From assembly GCA_003222935.1 (NCBI GenBank), contig QHXL01000035.1, positions 1,013 through 10,863 on the forward strand: a stretch of DNA of 9,851 nt, written 5' to 3'. This DNA is from Acidobacteriota bacterium (GTDB lineage: Bacteria; Acidobacteriota; Blastocatellia; Pyrinomonadales; Pyrinomonadaceae). Each line of letters begins with the position of its first letter. Within the stretch, counting starts at the first letter, position 1. A program made the position numbers and the translations under genes. Positions 6,854 to 9,851 of the stretch are shown one piece after another. The notes under the pieces were generated by a model that searched no databases, was not told the origin of the DNA, and saw only the letters and a list, made by a program, of their open reading frames with translations.

Positions 6854-7816
6854 ATGAGCAAGATCAAAGACATCGAAAAGACCAATATCGAAAAGCATAA
6901 GGACTTCAAGATCGAAAAGATTGAGAAGCCGGAGCTGAAGGAGAAACCCGAAAAGCGGGAGCACAAAGAGATCAAGGAACCCTGGAAAGAAAAACTGGAA
7001 AAATTTGAGCAGAAGGAAACTAAGGAACTCAAACAGGAGCACAAGGAAAAGCCTGAACGCAAAGAGTTCAAGGAACCAATCAAGGAGAAGTTTGAGAACA
7101 AGGAGATAAAGGAACTCGAAAAGCAAGTTTTTGAAAAGGGTGGAAAGGAAATAGCTGAGAACATCGATCTCGGAGGCGAAGTTCTGAACCCACGCGCCGC
7201 CGCTGCCGGAGGCGGAGAGGCTTTTTCTTCCGACGCTTTTTCAGAGATGTCGGCAGCAAGCGCCGCTAAACCGAAAGAGACCGACAAGGCGCCGGTTAAA
7301 GACATCGAAAAGGTGAAACCTGAGAAGGAGCAGCTTGAGAAAGTTCAGAAAGACATCGAGAAAGTAAAACCTGAAAAGGAACAGTTCAAACATGAGCTCA
7401 AGGACCATAAGATCGAAAAGCTTGAGCACAAAGAGTTCAAGTTTGAGAAACACGAGATCAAAGATCTCAAGATCGAAATCACCGAGAAACATCTTCAAAA
7501 GGATTTCCTTCCCGAGAAACACGTCTTCGAAAATGATCCAAAAGGGATCGCAGAAAATCCCCAGGGTGGACCTGTCTTCGATCCAACCACTCGAGGTGCT
7601 CTCTTCTCCGCAACGGGCACTCCCGCCGAGCGCCTGCAGCAGTTAGAAGACGCCGTAACGAAGCTTTCACACTTTATTGGCGTTGATCTACGACCGGATC
7701 TAAGTGGTGGCGCGCTAAAGAGTGAACCCGACGTAGCCAGCGGCGGTACCGGTGATGCCAAGTCAAACGACGACGCCAAGACCGAGGACAAAGGTAAGAA
7801 ACCCGGTGGTCGATAA
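6854..7816 (+). CDS. Lys/Glu-rich repetitive protein, candidate substrate of the ATP-grasp module
   Basis: 320 aa, extremely rich in K and E, with no signal peptide and no cysteine. The layout is a two-fold repeat. Charged helical region A (1-91) is followed by motif 1 at 92-113 (VFEKGGKEIAEN..., ending V-L-N-P). An Ala/Gly/Ser linker (~114-148) leads to charged region B (149-222), followed by motif 2 at 224-244 (VFENDPKGIAEN..., ending V-F-D-P). Region B opens with a 17-residue tandem repeat, KDIEKVKPEKEQ at 149 and again at 166. The C-terminal part has a short helix (ERLQQLEDAVTKLSHFIG), then DLRPDLSGGALKSEPD, and a polar G/D/K tail. Long K/E helices could be rod-like or coiled coil. The position before two ATP-grasp-type genes suggests it is their substrate or partner; that is inference. 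I recognise no characterised family. Confidence 0.85.
   Translation: MSKIKDIEKTNIEKHKDFKIEKIEKPELKEKPEKREHKEIKEPWKEKLEKFEQKETKELKQEHKEKPERKEFKEPIKEKFENKEIKELEKQVFEKGGKEIAENIDLGGEVLNPRAAAAGGGEAFSSDAFSEMSAASAAKPKETDKAPVKDIEKVKPEKEQLEKVQKDIEKVKPEKEQFKHELKDHKIEKLEHKEFKFEKHEIKDLKIEITEKHLQKDFLPEKHVFENDPKGIAENPQGGPVFDPTTRGALFSATGTPAERLQQLEDAVTKLSHFIGVDLRPDLSGGALKSEPDVASGGTGDAKSNDDAKTEDKGKKPGGR
7298..7399 (+). repeat. 17-codon tandem repeat within the K/E-rich gene
   Basis: Two adjacent 51-nt units (7298-7348 and 7349-7399). The first 12 codons of each encode the same KDIEKVKPEKEQ, yet differ at five codons, all silently. The duplication is therefore old and the amino acid sequence has been kept. 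Confidence 0.8.
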
Positions 7817-7870
7817 GTTAATGGAGCAGACCTTGATCTGTGAACCATTCACATAACGCTACGAATTGGC

Positions 7871-7900
7871 GGCGGGAGTCGACTCAAGTCAACTCCCGCC
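7871..7900. promoter_or_regulatory. Intergenic hairpin between the K/E-rich gene and the ATP-grasp pair
   Basis: GGCGGGAGT (7871-7879) pairs with ACTCCCGCC (7892-7900). After one C-A mismatch, GAC pairs with GTC around a TCAA loop, giving about 12 bp in total. No T-run follows. A smaller hairpin (TGTGAA/TTCACA, 7839-7853) lies upstream. In a 110-nt gap ahead of a good ribosome-binding site this fits a leaky terminator or an mRNA 3'-end stabiliser that would give more K/E-rich protein than enzyme. Confidence 0.55.
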
Positions 7901-7926
7901 ACTCAGAGGATTAATGAGGACTAATC

Positions 7927-8676
7927 ATGTGGTTAATGATCTGTTCAGAAAATGATTCTTCGGCGCTCTGGGCGTTCCAGGGCTTGCAAGCACGCGGTCT
8001 ACGACCATTTCATCTGGTTACCACGGAAATGCTCACGCGAAGCACGAAGTGGGAACACACTGTTGGCGTGGACGGAGCTCAAATCAACATCACACTCGCC
8101 GATGGACGTGTGATCAACAATCGGCAGGTGCGTGGGGTGGTCAACAGAATGACGCACGTCCCACTTGAACATCTTGCCGGTGCTTCCGACTACGATTATG
8201 CAGTCCAGGAATACACGGCGCTGTTCATGAGTTGGCTAAAGGCGTTACCCGACCCCATCTTCAACGGTGTCGATACCCAGGGATTGTCGGGAGCGTGGCG
8301 TCACACGTCAGAATGGGTGTGGCTGGCAGCTCATGCCGGACTACCGACACCCGATTACTCACAAACTAGTCATGACCAGATCGACGAAAGTGTCGAGCTT
8401 CGTCGACTACTGCCGGAAACAACAAAGACCATGATGGCTATTACGGTACGCGATCGCGTCTTTGGTCCAACGCTGCCGACGACTTTTCGGAACGGATGTG
8501 CCGAGCTCGCCCGTATTTCACAAACACCGCTGCTGGGAATCGAGTTCGGCGTTAAGCCTGGCTCCAACTCTTTAGTTTTTGCCGGCGCGACACCGATGCC
8601 TGATTTGCGTCTTGGTGGCGAACTACTACTCGACGCGTTAGCCGTAAACCTTTTTCGGCGCGAAGGGAGTAAATGA
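7927..8676 (+). CDS. Degenerate ATP-grasp-like protein (probable non-catalytic paralogue of the next gene)
   Basis: 249 aa; TGAGGA lies 6 nt before the ATG. It matches the next protein along most of its length. MWLMICSENDSSALWAF aligns with MILLCGIPSESPLALV, VRGVVNRM with FTGVFSRM, 'GLPTPDY' with 'GFEVPET', ITVRDRVFG (172-180) with HTVGDKVFA, and LLGIEFGV with FAGIDLKV. It lacks about 30 residues of the ATP-binding middle part, including the Lys and the FVEG segment. The metal ligands are changed: Asp to Glu206, Glu to Ala219, Asn to Ala221. It therefore probably cannot bind ATP-Mg normally and may bind or position a substrate for its partner, as pseudoenzymes often do. Its stop overlaps or abuts the start of the next gene, so the two are translationally coupled. 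The paralogy is read by eye; the role is inferred. Confidence 0.85.
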   Translation: MWLMICSENDSSALWAFQGLQARGLRPFHLVTTEMLTRSTKWEHTVGVDGAQINITLADGRVINNRQVRGVVNRMTHVPLEHLAGASDYDYAVQEYTALFMSWLKALPDPIFNGVDTQGLSGAWRHTSEWVWLAAHAGLPTPDYSQTSHDQIDESVELRRLLPETTKTMMAITVRDRVFGPTLPTTFRNGCAELARISQTPLLGIEFGVKPGSNSLVFAGATPMPDLRLGGELLLDALAVNLFRREGSK

Positions 8677-8678
8677 TC

Positions 8679-9605
8679 ATGATTCTACTCTGTGGAATTC
8701 CCAGTGAATCGCCCCTTGCACTCGTGCGTGAAGCACTCGACGAGTGTGGCACGCCGTACGTGATGTTGAACCAGAGGCAGTTCCCAATCATGCGGATGTC
8801 GTTAGACATCTCAGGAGGTCGAGCTGGTGGCAAGTTGCAACTAAATGGCGACAGCTATCAACTCGACGACTTCACCGGCGTCTTTTCGAGAATGATGGAC
8901 TATCGCTTTCTGCCGGAAGTAAAAGATTCAGCTGATAACGCACCGGAGCGTCAACTAAGCAGGAACCTTTTCGACACGTTGACTCGTTGGGCGGAAGTAA
9001 CTCCGGCTCGAGTCGTCAATCGAATTGCACCGATGGGATCCAACTTCTCAAAACCATTTCAGGCGCAACTAATCAGTCGCTATGGATTCGAAGTGCCGGA
9101 GACATTGATAACGAACGATCCGGAACTTGTGCGCGCGTTTAGAACGAAACATGGACGCGTGATCTACAAGTCGATCAGCGGCGTTCGTTCGATAGTGCAA
9201 ACACTGACCGATGAAGACATGGACGAGCGACTCGACAACATCCGTTGGTGTCCAACTCAGTTTCAGGCGTTCGTGGAAGGAACAAACGTTCGTGTGCACA
9301 CAGTTGGCGACAAGGTTTTCGCAACTGCAATCAAGACCGAGGCAACTGACTATCGTTATGCTCAGCGTCAGAGTGGCGATCACGCGGAGTTGCGAGAGGT
9401 TGATTTGTCTGACGAATTGTCAGAGATGTGTGTGAAGCTCGCTGAAGGTTTAGGTTTAGCGTTTGCGGGAATCGATCTCAAAGTCACGCCCGAGAACCGG
9501 GTTTACTGTTTTGAGGTCAATCCGAGTCCGGCGTTTAGTTACTACGAGTCGAACACGGGCCAACCAATTTCAAAAGCCGTCGCACAGTACCTGGCTGGCA
9601 ATTAG
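8679..9605 (+). CDS. ATP-grasp ligase, RimK/glutathione-synthetase-like
   Basis: 308 aa from ATG 8679. An ATG at 8673 overlaps the previous stop (ATGA) and would add Met-Ile, but AGGGAG (8664-8669) is 9 nt from 8679 and only 3 nt from 8673, so 8679 is preferred. After a pre-ATP-grasp N-terminal domain the ATP-grasp fold looks complete: Lys164 in RVIYKSISGVRS, the hinge segment FQAFVEGTNVRVH (F198-G201, N203, R205) and the metal ligands D266 (GIDLK), E279 and N281 (FEVNPSPAF). Enzymes of this fold make an acyl-phosphate from a carboxylate and ATP, then form an amide, ester or thioester. Known relatives modify ribosomal protein S6, build glutathione or cross-link graspetides. The substrate here is unknown; the adjacent K/E-rich protein is the best guess. 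Last gene of the module. Confidence 0.93.
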   Translation: MILLCGIPSESPLALVREALDECGTPYVMLNQRQFPIMRMSLDISGGRAGGKLQLNGDSYQLDDFTGVFSRMMDYRFLPEVKDSADNAPERQLSRNLFDTLTRWAEVTPARVVNRIAPMGSNFSKPFQAQLISRYGFEVPETLITNDPELVRAFRTKHGRVIYKSISGVRSIVQTLTDEDMDERLDNIRWCPTQFQAFVEGTNVRVHTVGDKVFATAIKTEATDYRYAQRQSGDHAELREVDLSDELSEMCVKLAEGLGLAFAGIDLKVTPENRVYCFEVNPSPAFSYYESNTGQPISKAVAQYLAGN

Positions 9606-9623
9606 GTTGTTCGTTAAGGAGTG

Positions 9624-9670
9624 CAAGTTGGGAAGGGGGGTAAGCGGAGCGCGAGCCCCCGCCTGACTTG
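9624..9670. other. GC-rich imperfect hairpin after the ATP-grasp gene
   Basis: GGGGG (9636-9640) pairs with CCCCC (9656-9660), and outside it CAAGT (9624-9628) with ACTTG (9666-9670). No T-run follows on either strand. It may end transcription in a factor-dependent way between convergent genes, or be one copy of a dispersed palindromic repeat. Confidence 0.4.
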
Positions 9671-9851
9671 GACCAATCGATGCCTTGGCCCTTATCCTTC
9701 AGCACCCTTTCGACTATCGTATTAGCTCTCGGCCTCCCGCATGAAGTTCAAATTAATTTTCTGGACTTTAGTTTAATCTGTATCTTCTCCACGTCTCTGA
9801 TAATCTCCAGCAAATACTCTTTTCCTTCCTGCCGAAACATTTTGTTAATTT
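9661..9851 (-). pseudogene. Possible decayed or partial minus-strand gene
   Basis: Reading leftwards from the window edge, an open frame (ATG at 9840, still open to 9851) encodes MFRQEGKEYLLEIIRDVEKI and ten more residues before TGA at 9750-9748. The same frame then continues without a stop as TSCGRPRANTIVERVLKDKG, ending in ...IDWSKSGG near 9661. Another frame across 9770-9730 reads NLNFMREAES, which would join the two parts more naturally. The picture is of a helical protein whose 3' end has taken frameshifts or a stop, or of two short unrelated pieces. The family is not recognised. Confidence 0.3.

Noticed and set aside
6839..7126. Minus-strand open frame coding for a Leu/Phe-rich, membrane-like sequence
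   Set aside because: It is the antisense of Lys/Glu codons (AAG, GAG, GAA) in the K/E-rich gene, which automatically reads as Leu/Phe. It has no ribosome-binding site of its own and is overlapped by a clearly better gene.
7298..7399. Repeat considered as a CRISPR or VNTR-like array
   Set aside because: There are only two units, directly adjacent without spacers, inside a coding frame and with silent codon differences: a protein repeat.
9624..9670. GC-rich hairpin considered as a standard intrinsic terminator
   Set aside because: No T-run follows the stem on either strand and the stem is interrupted; kept only as a structured element.

Overview
The window looks like chromosomal DNA of a Gram-negative environmental bacterium with about 50% GC, carrying the core of a type IV pilus (T4P) motor. 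The PilB, PilT and PilC sequences resemble those of Acidobacteriota and former Deltaproteobacteria. The order pilB-(x)-pilT-pilC is also the order used in Cyanobacteriota and their non-photosynthetic relatives. The assignment comes from remembered family sequences and is only tentative.

Layout, left to right. (1) 2-910 is the 3' part of a TPR/coiled-coil protein gene, closed by a strong intrinsic terminator (935-971). (2) A good sigma70-type promoter (TTGACA-18-TACTAT, 1078-1107) leads into a four-gene pilus operon: pilB (extension ATPase with a c-di-GMP-type MshEN N-terminus), an unnamed exported basic protein, pilT (retraction ATPase) and pilC (inner-membrane platform). The operon ends at a second strong terminator (6263-6296). 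PilT and PilC each appear to lack about 17 residues from a normally conserved helix, both in frame. (3) 6297-6742 has no convincing gene. It holds two related palindromic repeats and a sigma54-type -24/-12 match. (4) 6743-9605 is an accessory module: a possible 35-codon leader ORF, a 320-aa Lys/Glu-rich protein built as a two-fold repeat, an intergenic hairpin without a T-run, a degenerate ATP-grasp-like protein and a complete ATP-grasp ligase. (5) The right edge has a GC-rich hairpin and, on the minus strand, what looks like a decayed or partial gene.

How the genes work together: PilB and PilT would push and pull the pilus through PilC. The small exported protein is co-transcribed with them and may be an envelope partner. 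In the second module the intact ATP-grasp enzyme should activate a carboxylate for amide or ester formation. Its degenerate paralogue may be a non-catalytic partner. The K/E-rich protein directly upstream is the obvious candidate substrate, because it is almost entirely made of side chains such ligases could join. This resembles a graspetide cluster (precursor plus ATP-grasp), but with a far larger and repetitive candidate substrate. It is the best candidate here for an undescribed system; the substrate link is inference.
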